A stretch of DNA of 48,837 bases from Promethearchaeota archaeon (GTDB taxonomy: Archaea > Asgardarchaeota > Lokiarchaeia > Sigyniarchaeales > Sigyniarchaeaceae): assembly GCA_016932935.1 (NCBI GenBank), contig JAFGBX010000057.1, forward strand, positions 1 to 48,837, read 5' to 3'. Both the position numbers and the translations under genes were made by a program. The notes beneath the pieces are model-generated. The model was not told the DNA's origin. It did no database searches and saw nothing but the letters and a program-made list of their open reading frames with translations. Positions within the stretch are counted from its first letter, which is position 1; each line of letters starts with the position of its first letter. Positions 1-9,619 of the stretch are shown one piece after another.

Positions 1-336
1 CACCTTGCCCGCGTTGGACTCGAGCTCCTCGACCCAGTTCGCCAGGTGGTCGAAGGACTCGCGGTTCGTGACGTCGAAGACGAGGAGGGCGCCCATCGCG
101 CCGCGGTAATACAACGGGCGCACAAAGGAAAACCTCTCTTGACCCCCCGTGTCCCAGATTTGGAGCTTGGCACGCTTCCCGGCGACTTCGAGCAGCTTGA
201 CGGAGAAGTCCACGCCGACGGTCATCTTGTAGGATTCCTGGAAGTATCCTTGCGAGAACCGGACGGTCAACGCGGTCTTTCCCGCCCCACCATCACCTAA
301 CACGATGCACTTGAAGAGAAAATCGTATTCCTCCAT
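1..336 (-). CDS. Rab/Ras-like small GTPase (3' part missing)
   Basis: The ORF track does not list this gene because it runs off the left edge; I translated the minus strand from an ATG at 336. The 112 visible residues show the G1 loop GDGGAGKT near the N-terminus, a switch I threonine, and the G3 motif WDTGGQERF with the catalytic glutamine kept, followed by a Rab-like YYRGAMGALLVFDV stretch. NKxD and SAK would lie outside the window. The family binds and hydrolyses GTP and acts as a regulatory switch, in eukaryotes mostly at membranes. The frame stays open upstream, with an in-frame ATG at 381 and a GTG at 393, so a short N-terminal extension is possible; I chose 336 because family members start just before the first beta strand. 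Family call secure; partner and process unknown. Confidence 0.9.
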   Translation of the reverse strand, partial: MEEYDFLFKCIVLGDGGAGKTALTVRFSQGYFQESYKMTVGVDFSVKLLEVAGKRAKLQIWDTGGQERFSFVRPLYYRGAMGALLVFDVTNRESFDHLANWVEELESNAGKV

Positions 337-808
337 TGTCTTGCGCCGATCTCGTTCTTGTTGGATGGCCCTTGGTGGCATCGATGCGGCCACCGCGCCA
401 CGCGCCCGGCCTCGGCCCTGGATGGCGAGCACCCCGGCGATCCCAGCGGCGATCGGGAACCCACGGCTACAGACGATGTCCCAAGAACACCCGTTCTTGG
501 GTCTAGACTTGCACGTTATACATATTAATATTAATTATACGGCTCGATAGCGGCGTTTAGGCGAGGGAACCTTTCTTGCCGGGGCCGGCGGCCCCGCGAA
601 CCCCGGCACGGGGGCCGGGGGGCAACGAAACCGATGGAGAAGGGGAGACATGACGACCCCGGGGGTCTGTTCGTCACCACGCCCGAGATCGCGCGGCCAA
701 CGGGCGCCGCCCGCTCCGGCTCGCGCCCGCCCTGGAGGACGGGCGTTCGGCCTGGGCGCCGCCGGCGGGCGACGCATGGATTTAACCTCCGGAGGCGAAC
801 GCGGATCC
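337..808. promoter_or_regulatory. Divergent intergenic region with AT-rich promoter island
   Basis: About 470 bases without a convincing gene lie between the minus-strand GTPase and the plus-strand DUF998 gene. The stretch at about 509-545 (cacgttatacatattaata and following) is strikingly AT-rich against GC-rich flanks and could serve as TATA element for either direction. If used for the GTPase it would give a leader of about 150 nt. The 650-775 part is open in the plus strand, but its third codon positions are not GC-biased as in real genes here, so I treat it as non-coding. Confidence 0.5.
480..501. repeat. Perfect 9-bp inverted repeat (hairpin)
   Basis: CCCAAGAAC and GTTCTTGGG flank a 4-nt loop (accc), giving a perfect 9-bp stem next to the AT-rich promoter island. 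It has no poly-T tail. It could be an operator, or a leader hairpin if the GTPase transcript starts at the island. Function is inference only. Confidence 0.5.
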
Positions 809-1600
809 ATGGACGGATCCACCATGCCCGTGCTGCGCCGCGCGCTCAGGGGGGACTTCACCGAACGCACCCTGCGCGCCTTCCTCGCGGCCGTCCTGGT
901 CGCCATCGCCGCGCTGCTCACCATTTCCTGGATGCTCTACGAGGCACACAACCCCGGCGACCCGTACAACATCCTCGCACACCAGATCTCGCACCTCGGC
1001 AACCCGAAGCGGAACCCGCACGGCTTCATCCTGTTCTCGGCCGCGCTCTGGGTGCTGGCTATCGCCGCCGTCCCGCTGCTGCGGTTCTACCGCCGCGCGC
1101 TCCCGCTGCTCCGCGCGCGGGTCACGGGGGTCTTCACCGCCTTCTTCGCCCTGGGCATCCCCGGCACGGCGCTGGTCGGCTTCTTGCCGTCGTCGCTCGA
1201 CTCGAAGGCGCACCTCGTCGCCGCGGCCCTCGCGTTCGGCGGCATCGGCCTCGCGTTCTTCCTCTCCGGGTTCGGCATCCTCACGAGCAAGCTCCGGAAC
1301 CGGAACGGGGCGATATCCCCCGCCCTCGCCATCCCCTTCGCCGCGTTCATCGGCTTCGTCGCCTTCGGCTTCGCGGTGGTGGGATACACGGCCGCGGCGG
1401 GCATCTTCGACGACGTCGAGGGCACGTGGCTCTCGTTCTCGCTGTGGGAATGGCTGCTGCTCGGCGCGGTGTGCGCCATGTGCGCCGCGACGGGACTCCC
1501 GCTCGTTCGGGTCGCGGCCGCTGCGCCCGGGCAATCTAGTGGAAAGGAAACGGGCACGCCCCCCGCGCCACCGGCCGGCCCCGCCCGGCCCAATTCCTGA
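809..1600 (+). CDS. DUF998-like integral membrane protein
   Basis: The protein has about six hydrophobic segments and the motif HQISHLGN just after the first membrane segment, which matches the HxSxLG signature of the DUF998 family of membrane proteins of unknown function. I chose ATG 809 because a GGAGG lies upstream (791-795, spacing somewhat long) and the hydrophobic part begins soon after; ATG 776 is an alternative. The track's ATG at 650 adds an Ala/Pro/Arg-rich segment with codon use unlike the rest and is probably not translated. The C-terminal tail (after about 240 residues) is Pro/Ala-rich and overlaps another small open frame. No neighbour suggests a process. Confidence 0.65.
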   Translation: MDGSTMPVLRRALRGDFTERTLRAFLAAVLVAIAALLTISWMLYEAHNPGDPYNILAHQISHLGNPKRNPHGFILFSAALWVLAIAAVPLLRFYRRALPLLRARVTGVFTAFFALGIPGTALVGFLPSSLDSKAHLVAAALAFGGIGLAFFLSGFGILTSKLRNRNGAISPALAIPFAAFIGFVAFGFAVVGYTAAAGIFDDVEGTWLSFSLWEWLLLGAVCAMCAATGLPLVRVAAAAPGQSSGKETGTPPAPPAGPARPNS

Positions 1601-1730
1601 CCCGCCACGCGACGCGGAGACCGTCGTCGGCAGGGTCAAGGGCGCGCCCGTCCCCGACCTGCTGTGCGAGGCGTGCGCGGCCAAGTACGGCGTCGAGGTC
1701 GTCGGGTACAAACGGATCTTGTCCGATTAG
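1539..1730 (+). CDS. Small ORF or gene remnant with CxxC motif
   Basis: The second half of this 63-codon frame (about 1610-1730) has nearly all third positions G or C, as in real genes of this window, and encodes a plausible peptide with CEAC. The first half overlaps the 3' end of the DUF998 gene and looks like a shadow. There is no good start codon near the coding-like part; the only in-frame start is GTG 1539. It may be a tiny protein or the 3' stub of a lost gene. Not recognised; low confidence. Confidence 0.3.
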   Translation: MERKRARPPRHRPAPPGPIPDPPRDAETVVGRVKGAPVPDLLCEACAAKYGVEVVGYKRILSD

Positions 1731-1774
1731 CGAGAACGAGCCGGGCGCGGGCACGCCCGGGCACGCCCGGGCGG

Positions 1775-3565
1775 TCATGGCTCCCCGGGGGCCGGCTTGC
1801 TGGCGATGGCGAGGTGGAGGCGGAGGCGCCTGGCGACGAGGGGCGCGTCCAGGTCGTCGTCGATCACGCGGACGTGCAGGACGCGGGGGGCGCCCTTGCC
1901 GCCACTCGTCGGCCTCCCCGTCACGACGAACCCGCCAGGCTTGTCGTCGATCGCGGCGACCCGGCCGAACGGGATGACCGTGCGCCGCTCGCCGTCGTGG
2001 ACGACCATCGAATCCCGGGAGACTAGGACCATGGCGGGGCGCCAGCCGTCGCCCGCGCCCGCACGGGTCTCCGCGTCGAACGCGAAGTTCACGGGGCCCG
2101 GCGCCCCCCCCGCTTCCCTGGCGGCCGCCGATGCCGCGAGCTGGGACGGCACCGGGGCGAGCAGCGCCCGCAGCGGCGCGGGCCGGGCGGCGCGCGGGAC
2201 GCGGCGGGAGGCCCCGAGGAGGCGGCGCTCGTCGTCGTCGAGCCGGGCCTCGCACTTCTCGCACAGCCGGCCCGCCGGCACGGCATCGGGCGCGCCGCGA
2301 GGCGGGACGGTGCAGCCAGGGCAGCCGGCCCGCGCCCGCCTGGCCGCCGCCGCGGCCGCCCACCTCTTCCTGGCCGCGGGCAGTCGCCGCCGTGCCACGG
2401 CGATGGCCAGCACCCCGGCCGCGACGGCGGCGGGGATGCCCACGGCGAGGGCGATGGTGTTCGCCATGCGGCTGGCCGGGTTGTCGCCCGGGTCGAGCGG
2501 GTCGGTGCCGCCGTGCACCTCCTCCAGGTCGCTCGCCCCGTCGCCGTCCGTGTCGGCGCTGGTCGGGTCGGTGCCGTGGAGGAAGACCTCGTGGTAGTCG
2601 CCGAGGCCGTCGCCGTCCGTGTCGGCGCTGTGCGGGCTCGTGCCGTGCACGTGCGCCTCGTCGTAGTCGCTGAGCGTGTCGTTGTCCGAGTCCAGCCACT
2701 GCGCCTCGATGGCCGTTACGTTGATCTGAGCCACGTGCCACCCATCAATATTGGAATAATAAGTGGCGAGGACACAATCTCGATCGAATTCTTGAAGGCC
2801 AGCTATACTCCGAATCTGAGATTCTGCCCAGGTCACGTTCCATAGGATCTGCCCCTCGCCATCCATCTTGATCAAGAATGCACGATAATCGATGGGCGGG
2901 GGCTGAGCATTGACCCCCGAGAGTAGGATAGTTTCCATAGTAGTGACGATGATACTTCGCTGTGTATCTTCATCGGGGAACGGTATGGTCTCGTGCCATT
3001 GCCTGGTGCCGTTGGCGTACCAGCGGGAAACCAGCACATCCTGCCACGTGCTGGAATGGGCGAGGGAATATAAGCACGACGCGCTCGCGGTGGCCGGAGC
3101 GTTTTCGACGTATTCCTGGACGTCCCAGTTGTACGTGTCGGCGACCCGCGCGGACAGGAGGTCACCGCCCGGCCCCCACCGCGTGATGGCAGTGTAGGGC
3201 AACGAGCCGTGGAAATGGCAGCCGTAGAAGTAGACGTCGCCGCCGGGGGTGAGCGTCATGGCCTTGCCGTATTCGGCATAGCTGATCGGATTGGTGACGC
3301 CCCACGTGCGGTTCCAGAGCTGCGTGCCGTCGGGCGCCCACTTGACGAGGAGCATATCGCTCATGGCGCCCATGGCGGGCACCGTGCTGCCGCACGTGTA
3401 GACGTTGCCCGCCGGGTCGCACACGACGCCGGTGCCCTCGTCGTCCCTCGATGCGTGGTCGTGGGGGCCCCACGTGCGGCTCCACAGCAGCGTGCCGTTG
3501 GCCGCGTACTTGAGCAGGAACAGGTCGTCGTCGCCGGCGCCGAAGCTGTCGGTCTTGCCGCACAC
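1775..3565 (-). pseudogene. N-terminally truncated beta-propeller surface protein with Ca-binding repeats and membrane anchor
   Basis: From the N-terminus the product has about five beta-propeller-type repeats (pattern W-NGT-LW-RTWG ... D-AGNVY-CG), then three Asp-rich repeats of the type DTDGDGLGDYHEVFLHGTDP like thrombospondin type-3 calcium-binding repeats (about residues 300-370), one transmembrane helix (about 378-400), and an inside part with CPGC and CEKC cysteine pairs and a C-terminal beta-rich domain. Such proteins are normally exported, but there is no signal peptide: the frame opens in the middle of a propeller repeat (VPSGN-AYVCG), the only nearby start is GTG 3565, and a TAG lies at 3605-3607. 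The 5' part of the gene therefore appears lost. A tandem 15-bp duplication sits exactly at the break. It could still be translated as a non-exported fragment; I favour a truncated gene. Confidence 0.7.
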
Positions 3566-3570
3566 GTACG

Positions 3571-3600
3571 CGTTCCCGCTGGGAACGTTCCCGCTGGGAA
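3571..3600. repeat. Tandem duplication of a 15-bp near-palindrome
   Basis: The unit cgttcccgctgggaa occurs twice head to tail and a further cg follows. Each unit is nearly self-complementary around its centre. Read in the frame of the adjacent propeller protein it gives VPSGN twice, a fragment of the D-P-S-G-N-V-Y repeat signature. It marks the truncated 5' end of that gene. Confidence 0.75.
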
Positions 3601-3673
3601 CGCGCTATCATAGCCGTGCCGTTCTTGCCCGGCGCAAAAAGCCGCTCTTGCCCCGTTCGCGTGCTAGGCACTG

Positions 3674-4066
3674 TCAGTCCCGGCCCGTGCCCCCGCCGTC
3701 CTCGTCGTCCTCGTCGCCGGCGGGCTTGAACTTCTTCAAGATGTCCGCGGTGAGGGGGAAGTCCTTGTCCTCGACGACCTCCCACGTCCCGGCCTTCCCG
3801 AGCGAGAGCTGGAGCTTGCCGTTCCATTCCTTGACCCAGCCGTCCTTGATCTCGATGACCCGGTAGACGTTCTTCCCCATGGTCATGACGTCCTTGCCGA
3901 AGGCGGAGTACTCGACGGCACCGGTCTCGTCGCCGACGACGAAGGTGCAGACCGACAGCTGGTATCCCTTCTTCGACTGGACCTTCCGAGACTGCCCCTG
4001 GGCGCACACGCGCACGCGCAGGCTCGCGTTCGCGTTGGGGGCGAGATCCTTGACTTTCATCGACAT
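3674..4066 (-). CDS. OB-fold ssDNA-binding protein (RPA/SOSS-B-like)
   Basis: A 130-residue protein: one OB fold (about residues 3-105) and an acidic Asp/Glu-Gly tail (about 113-130). The order KVKDLxPN, RVRVxxQGxxRKVxSKKG, CTFVVGDETGAVEYSAFG and LQLSLGKxGTW matches single-OB ssDNA-binding proteins of archaea and the eukaryotic hSSB1/SOSS-B1 group, in which the GDETG-SAFG region forms central strands of the barrel. The acidic tail resembles protein-recruiting tails of SSBs. It would coat single-stranded DNA in replication and repair. An ATG at 4060 is an alternative start two codons later. It sits between the second small GTPase and the broken propeller gene on the same strand. Confidence 0.8.
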   Translation of the reverse strand: MSMKVKDLAPNANASLRVRVCAQGQSRKVQSKKGYQLSVCTFVVGDETGAVEYSAFGKDVMTMGKNVYRVIEIKDGWVKEWNGKLQLSLGKAGTWEVVEDKDFPLTADILKKFKPAGDEDDEDGGGTGRD

Positions 4067-4144
4067 GGTGTGTAGCCTCCGTGGACGGGCGATGGTGGGA
4101 CTGCGAGAGCGCGGCCGGGCAAGGTCGCGGGCGGACTAGGCCGC

Positions 4145-4693
4145 TCACGTGCTGGCCGAGAGCATCCGCGAGACGAGGTCGGCGAAGACCGTCTCCACGT
4201 TCTCCCCGGTCTTCGACGATATCTCGTGGTAGGAGGTGATGCCGTGCTTGTTCATGAACGCGTCGATCGTCCCTTTCTCGACCGGGCGCGCGTCGCCCTT
4301 GCAAAGGTCTTTCTTGGTACCGGCGAGCACGACGGGGATCGGCTGCTTCCTCCCGAGCCGGTCGCCCTCGCCCGTGTTGGCTCGGACGATCTCCATCCAA
4401 GCATCGAGGTCCTTGAAGCTCTCGGGCGAGCTGAGGTCGTAGAGGAGGATCGCGCCCGACGAGCCGATGCAGAACGGGCCGAGCAGCGTCCGGAAGCGCT
4501 CCTCGCCGGCGAAGTCCCAGAGCTGGAGCCGGATCGCGCCTTGCTCCTTCGTCTGGACGTCCTTGATCGCGAACGCGACGCCGATGGTGCTCTTCGTCTC
4601 CATGAACCGGTTCTCGGTGAACCGCAAGACGAGGCAGGTCTTGCCGACGCCGCCCTCACCGCAGATCACGACCTTGAATTTGACTTGCAGCAT
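4145..4693 (-). CDS. Small GTPase of the Ras/Rab superfamily
   Basis: A complete 182-residue GTPase. Motifs: G1 GEGGVGKT (12-19), switch I threonine near residue 36, G3 WDFAGEERF (59-67), G4 TKKD (126-129) and G5 SSKTG (159-163). Two positions differ from the Ras consensus: the catalytic Gln of WDTAGQE is Glu (AGEE), and G4 has Thr for Asn. TKxD is tolerated in several GTPases; the Gln to Glu change suggests slow intrinsic hydrolysis or dependence on a partner. There is no C-terminal prenylation cysteine. A TATA box lies 33 nt upstream of the ATG, implying a leaderless or very short leader mRNA. Most like Asgard Rab/Arf-like GTPases; no partner evident in the neighbourhood. Confidence 0.9.
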   Translation of the reverse strand: MLQVKFKVVICGEGGVGKTCLVLRFTENRFMETKSTIGVAFAIKDVQTKEQGAIRLQLWDFAGEERFRTLLGPFCIGSSGAILLYDLSSPESFKDLDAWMEIVRANTGEGDRLGRKQPIPVVLAGTKKDLCKGDARPVEKGTIDAFMNKHGITSYHEISSKTGENVETVFADLVSRMLSAST

Positions 4694-4721
4694 TATTCTC
4701 GGCTTATTCTATGGTATGTTC

Positions 4722-4730
4722 TATATATAT
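4722..4730 (-). promoter_or_regulatory. TATA box for the small GTPase gene
   Basis: The run tatatatat is centred 33 nt before the ATG of the GTPase (4693). Archaeal TATA boxes sit about 26 nt before the transcript start, so transcription should begin a few bases before the start codon. Confidence 0.6.
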
Positions 4731-4761
4731 CGATTTTTATTCTTGGTTAATTCGAATAGTA

Positions 4762-4992
4762 TCAATGTGATATGAGTAATGCTACAATCGAGGTATAAAT
4801 ATCAATGCGATGCGTTGGTAGCATGTATTGATCAGATAGATCACAATATACAGTCAAAGTGTCTCTTAGAGCACCTCCTTGGTAATCGATCGTGATGGGT
4901 AAGAGATCGTTTACGACGTCCCCGAACTTGACTTTCGTGAACACGGGTAATTGTGGTTTATGGGTAATGGGCTCGACAACTCGCGCCGTGGA
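4762..4992 (-). other. Possible gene remnant in a 404-bp intergenic region
   Basis: Between the GTPase (ends of start codon 4693) and the GIFT gene (5098) there is no confident gene. The minus strand is open and gives a peptide of about 75 residues that looks protein-like (for example FGDVVNDLLPITIDYQGG), but base composition is more AT-rich than real genes here and no ATG, GTG or TTG stands at its beginning. The very large track ORF 4762-7140 that contains it is otherwise the shadow of the GIFT and leuB genes. A decayed fragment is possible; chance is also possible. Confidence 0.2.
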
Positions 4993-5097
4993 TGCTAGGA
5001 CAATGCCACGGATGCCTAATAAAGTAAGCCGCGAGAACCTTATTAAATTCATACGCAATCGTAACAGATAACGACAACGAGTGGCGAAAAGAGAACC

Positions 5098-6648
5098 ATG
5101 CAATTTCACATCGGCTTTGACGAGTCGCACAAGGAGCGCGGGAAGCTCGGCAGCAACTACCGCACGCTCCGCCAGATCCTCGAGGGCGAGGGCTTCGGCT
5201 GCTGGGAGTACTCGTCGTTTCCCATCACGCGACAGTCCCTCCAGAACTACGACATCCTGGTCTTCGCGTGCACGGACTCCAGCAAGTATTCCGCCGAGGA
5301 GATCGAGGCGGTAGCCACATGGGTCAAGGAGGACGGGGGCGGGCTGCTCCTGCTCTCCCACGCGGGCGGCGACCGGGGGCGGCGCACGAACATGACCGAG
5401 CTGGCCACCCAGTTCGGCATGATCTTCGAGAACGACCAGGTCCTGGACGACATGAACAACTACGGCATCGACAACATGCCGAACATCAGGGCCTTCCCGA
5501 CCCCCCACCCCATCGTCGAGGGGCTCACGTCGATCTGCTACCGCGCCGGCTGCAGCGTGTCGATCGTGGGCATGTCGCAGTCGATCGCGCTCACCAACCC
5601 GAGCTCGAACCCCGGCAACGTCACGATCATCGCCGCGGCGGAACCAGGCGAGGGCAAGGCCGTCTGCATCGGATCGTACGAGATCTTCCGCGACGAGATC
5701 AACGGCGGGATCTCCAACCCCGCGTCGCATGCCCAACTGGCCAAGAACATCTTCGCGTGGCTCGTGACCCCCCGGCGGGTTATGCTGCGCGAGGGCGGGG
5801 CGGTACCGGCCTCTAACCCTGGCGGTGGCACGCCGCCCGCCAGCTCGGGGTCGTTCGACCCCTACGGGGTGATGAAACCGCAATCTGGTGGTCCAGCAGC
5901 GGATCACGGCGGGAAACTCGTCCAGATCACGTCGATCCACGATCTCTTCACCGAGATGCAGAACATCGTCAAGGACATCGACGTGATCCGGGCCCGGGTC
6001 ATGAACGTCTTCGGCGTCGTCTCTGCCCTCGACAGCGGGGAGGGTGGCGGGGCCGCGGCGCCACCGGCGGCCGCCCCCGCCCCGGCGCCCGCGAAGAAGG
6101 GGGCGGGAGCGGCAGGCAAGAAGGGCGAGGACGTCGCCGCGGGGCCGCCCCCGAGCAAGGACGACCTGCTGGCCATGATCGCGGGCATGAAGGGGAAGAA
6201 GAAGGAGCCGGAAGCCGGCCAGCGCCCCGAGGGCGCCCCGGCGGCGCCGGGCGGGGCCTCGATGTCCAACCTGCTCTCCGAGCTCAAGAGCGAGGCTAAG
6301 AAGAGGGACGTCAACCCCGACGACCTGAAGGCCCTGGAAGTCTCGCAGCCCGGCCTCGGGAAGGTCGCCGACGACAAGGAAGCCGCAGTGATCGCGCCCG
6401 CGCCAAAGGAGTACGAGATCACCTCCACCGACAAGCGCAAGAGCAAGGCAGACCTCGAGGACGAGATCGACAAGCTCGAGGCCAAGATCAAGTCGTCGGA
6501 GAACCTCAAGGCGTTCGTCGACAAGCAGTTCAAGGACGGCAAGAAGAGCGAGGAGGACCACCAGAAGGAGGCCGGCCGCTTGCTGTCGGACATCGAGCTG
6601 GCGAAGTCCAAGGTCGAGGCCTACAAGCGGCTCGCCGCCTCGAAGTAG
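5098..6648 (+). CDS. GIFT (IFT52/GldG-like) domain protein with C-terminal coiled coil
   Basis: Residues 1-235 form an alpha/beta domain: an FDESHKERG opening, YDILVFACTDSSKYSAEEI, a VKEDGGGLLLLSHAGGD loop, then VIGSYE/FRDE. This pattern resembles the GIFT domain of GldG and intraflagellar-transport protein IFT52 and other class I glutamine-amidotransferase-like folds; I see no catalytic Cys-His-Glu triad, so a binding role is likelier than hydrolysis. After a Gly/Pro linker come a helical segment (SIHDLFTEMQNIVKDI, about 278-310), an Ala/Pro-rich low-complexity linker (about 315-395), and a charged coiled coil (about 455-516). No signal peptide or membrane segment. The ATG at 5098 begins exactly at the first predicted strand. 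Homology to IFT52 is suggested by pattern only and needs a profile search. Confidence 0.6.
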   Translation: MQFHIGFDESHKERGKLGSNYRTLRQILEGEGFGCWEYSSFPITRQSLQNYDILVFACTDSSKYSAEEIEAVATWVKEDGGGLLLLSHAGGDRGRRTNMTELATQFGMIFENDQVLDDMNNYGIDNMPNIRAFPTPHPIVEGLTSICYRAGCSVSIVGMSQSIALTNPSSNPGNVTIIAAAEPGEGKAVCIGSYEIFRDEINGGISNPASHAQLAKNIFAWLVTPRRVMLREGGAVPASNPGGGTPPASSGSFDPYGVMKPQSGGPAADHGGKLVQITSIHDLFTEMQNIVKDIDVIRARVMNVFGVVSALDSGEGGGAAAPPAAAPAPAPAKKGAGAAGKKGEDVAAGPPPSKDDLLAMIAGMKGKKKEPEAGQRPEGAPAAPGGASMSNLLSELKSEAKKRDVNPDDLKALEVSQPGLGKVADDKEAAVIAPAPKEYEITSTDKRKSKADLEDEIDKLEAKIKSSENLKAFVDKQFKDGKKSEEDHQKEAGRLLSDIELAKSKVEAYKRLAASK

Positions 6649-6703
6649 TCGCGCCCCATCCCCAGGATTTTTGTACCACCTACCTTTTCTCTCCTCGATT
6701 CCC

Positions 6704-7792
6704 ATGGCAGGCAAGGGCGGTAGGATAGCGAGGGTCGCGGTTGTCGAGGGTGACGGGATCGGGCCCGAGGTCGTCCGGGAGGGCAAGAAGGTCCTCACGA
6801 CGATCGCGGCTTGCACGCCGTTCCAGGTGGAGTTCCACGACGCACCCGCTGGCGGGGGGGTGTACAAGCGGACGGGCTCGTCCTTGCCCGAGAGCTCGTT
6901 GAAAACCATGGAAGCATCGGACGCCATCCTGTTCGGCGCGATCGGGCTGCCCGACCTCCCCCAGGGCACCGCCGAGATCGCCATCCTCAAGATGCGGCAA
7001 CACTTCGACCAGTACGTCAACTTGCGCCCCGTGAAGCTGTTCGACTCGCTCCGGGACGTGTGCCCGTTGAAGGACAGGTTCATCGGGCCTGGCATCGACA
7101 TGATCATCGTCCGGGAGAACACGGAGGGCTTGTATGCCAAGATCGGCGGCCAGATCCATGGCGACGCCGCCGCGAACCTGATGCTCTACACGAAGGTAGG
7201 CGTGGACCGGATCCTCGAGTACGCGTTCGAGCTCGCCAAGGCCGATCCCGCCCATGCCAAGGTCACGTCCGTCGACAAAGCCAACATCCTCGCGTGCTCG
7301 CAGATGTGGCGCCAGCGCTTCCACGAGATCGCGAAGCATTACCCTGACATCGAGACGGAGGATTTCTACGTCGACGCGTTCTGCCAGTGGCTCATCAGGA
7401 AGCCGTACGAGTGCAAGGTGGTCGTGACGGAGAACATGTTCGGCGACATCGTGTCCGACGAGGCGGCCTACCTGCTTGGCTCGCTGGGCATGGCCCCGAG
7501 CGGGAACATCAACCCGAAGGGCATCTCGATGTACGAGCCGATCCACGGCAGCGCACCGGACATCGCCGGCAAGGGCATCGCCAACCCGATCGGCGCGATC
7601 CTCGCGGTGAAGATAATGCTATCCGAGTCCTTCAAGGAAAACGCCATTGCCAAGGCTGTCGGGGATGCGGTCGAGGCCGCCCTGCTCAAGGGGCGGACGC
7701 AAGACATCGCCAAGGATGGCATGCCCACGCTCAGCACGTCGGAGATGGGGGACCTGGTCGCCGGCGAGCTGAGGGCGGCCTTGAAGAAATAG
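6704..7792 (+). CDS. leuB: 3-isopropylmalate dehydrogenase (beta-decarboxylating dehydrogenase family)
   Basis: Catalyses NAD-dependent oxidative decarboxylation of 3-isopropylmalate in leucine biosynthesis. Visible signatures: GDGIGPEV near the N-terminus, LRPVKLF, VRENTEGLY, a catalytic-site K in VDKANIL, the metal-binding NMFGDIVSDEAAYLLGSLG, and the coenzyme loop YEPIHGSAPDIAGKGIANP. The ENTEGLY form is shared with archaeal LeuB and with homoisocitrate or isocitrate dehydrogenases, so the substrate is not fully fixed; the HGSAPDIAGKGIANP loop favours LeuB. I start at ATG 6704 (MAGKGGRIARVAVV) rather than the track's 6671, since family members begin right before the first strand. leuC and leuD lie 22 kb away. 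It converges on icd with 23 bp between stops. Confidence 0.85.
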   Translation: MAGKGGRIARVAVVEGDGIGPEVVREGKKVLTTIAACTPFQVEFHDAPAGGGVYKRTGSSLPESSLKTMEASDAILFGAIGLPDLPQGTAEIAILKMRQHFDQYVNLRPVKLFDSLRDVCPLKDRFIGPGIDMIIVRENTEGLYAKIGGQIHGDAAANLMLYTKVGVDRILEYAFELAKADPAHAKVTSVDKANILACSQMWRQRFHEIAKHYPDIETEDFYVDAFCQWLIRKPYECKVVVTENMFGDIVSDEAAYLLGSLGMAPSGNINPKGISMYEPIHGSAPDIAGKGIANPIGAILAVKIMLSESFKENAIAKAVGDAVEAALLKGRTQDIAKDGMPTLSTSEMGDLVAGELRAALKK

Positions 7793-7815
7793 GGATCCAG
7801 GCGCGTTTCCCTTTC

Positions 7816-9060
<1,245 letters not shown>

Positions 9061-9159
9061 GTCGCTTCACGGCTCTCGTGATCGGTGCTGCGAGCGACGG
9101 AATGAATCCACGTTAAAAAGGAGCGGGTATAGCGTGGAGCGAGGGCCGGACGGGCGCGC

Positions 9160-9537
9160 TCACTCCTTGACGAGGACGCCGTTGATCACGCCGACCTGGC
9201 CGGGGCGGCTCGTGACCCGCACCTTGCCGAGCTCTGTCTTGAGGAGGGCGTTCCGGGTGATGACCTTCCGCCGGTTCAGATCCTTGTTCGAGGGGTTCTC
9301 GAGCACGTCCTGGATCTTCACGTACTTGGTCGTGGCACCGTCGGTCACGTTGACCATCTGCTCGTGGTAGAGCTTGTTCTTGATGTTGCCCCCGCGGACT
9401 CGCTGGCGCTTGACCGAGCGCTCGCCCATCGTGGTCTCGATCGGGTAGCGCCCCATCTCCCGCTTGTGTTTCTTCTGGTTCCGGTGCCTCCGGCCCCCGG
9501 AAGGCTTCAGCTTCGAATTTTTCTGCCATTGTGGCAC
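9160..9537 (-). CDS. rps8e: 30S ribosomal protein S8e
   Basis: A 125-residue archaeal/eukaryotic small-subunit ribosomal protein absent from bacteria. The N-terminus VPQWQKNSKLKPSGGRRH and the KKHKREMGR, RVRGGNIKNKLY and C-terminal KVRVTSRPGQVGVINGVLV segments are typical of S8e. The start is a GTG at 9537; the nearby ATG at 9529 is out of frame. It is short and basic, without extensions. Good phylogenetic marker for placing this organism. Confidence 0.95.
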   Translation of the reverse strand: MPQWQKNSKLKPSGGRRHRNQKKHKREMGRYPIETTMGERSVKRQRVRGGNIKNKLYHEQMVNVTDGATTKYVKIQDVLENPSNKDLNRRKVITRNALLKTELGKVRVTSRPGQVGVINGVLVKE

Positions 9538-9619
9538 GGTTCATCACGTGAAGGATAGGACATGCTCTCTAATGCGTCGACTAATAAAATGCTCTTTGGT
9601 CGTCCCGCGAAGGTTTTGG

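Noticed and set aside
1536-2741. 401-codon minus-strand ORF
   Set aside because: Frame-shifted shadow of the propeller gene, dominated by Arg/Gly/Ala repeats.
3162-4400. 412-codon minus-strand ORF
   Set aside because: Shadow of three genes in another frame; I checked whether it restores the missing N-terminus of the propeller protein and it does not.
4762-7140. 792-codon minus-strand ORF across the GIFT and leuB genes
   Set aside because: It is the antisense shadow of GC-rich genes: Arg/Asp/Leu-rich, no domain, and the plus strand holds clearly recognisable proteins.
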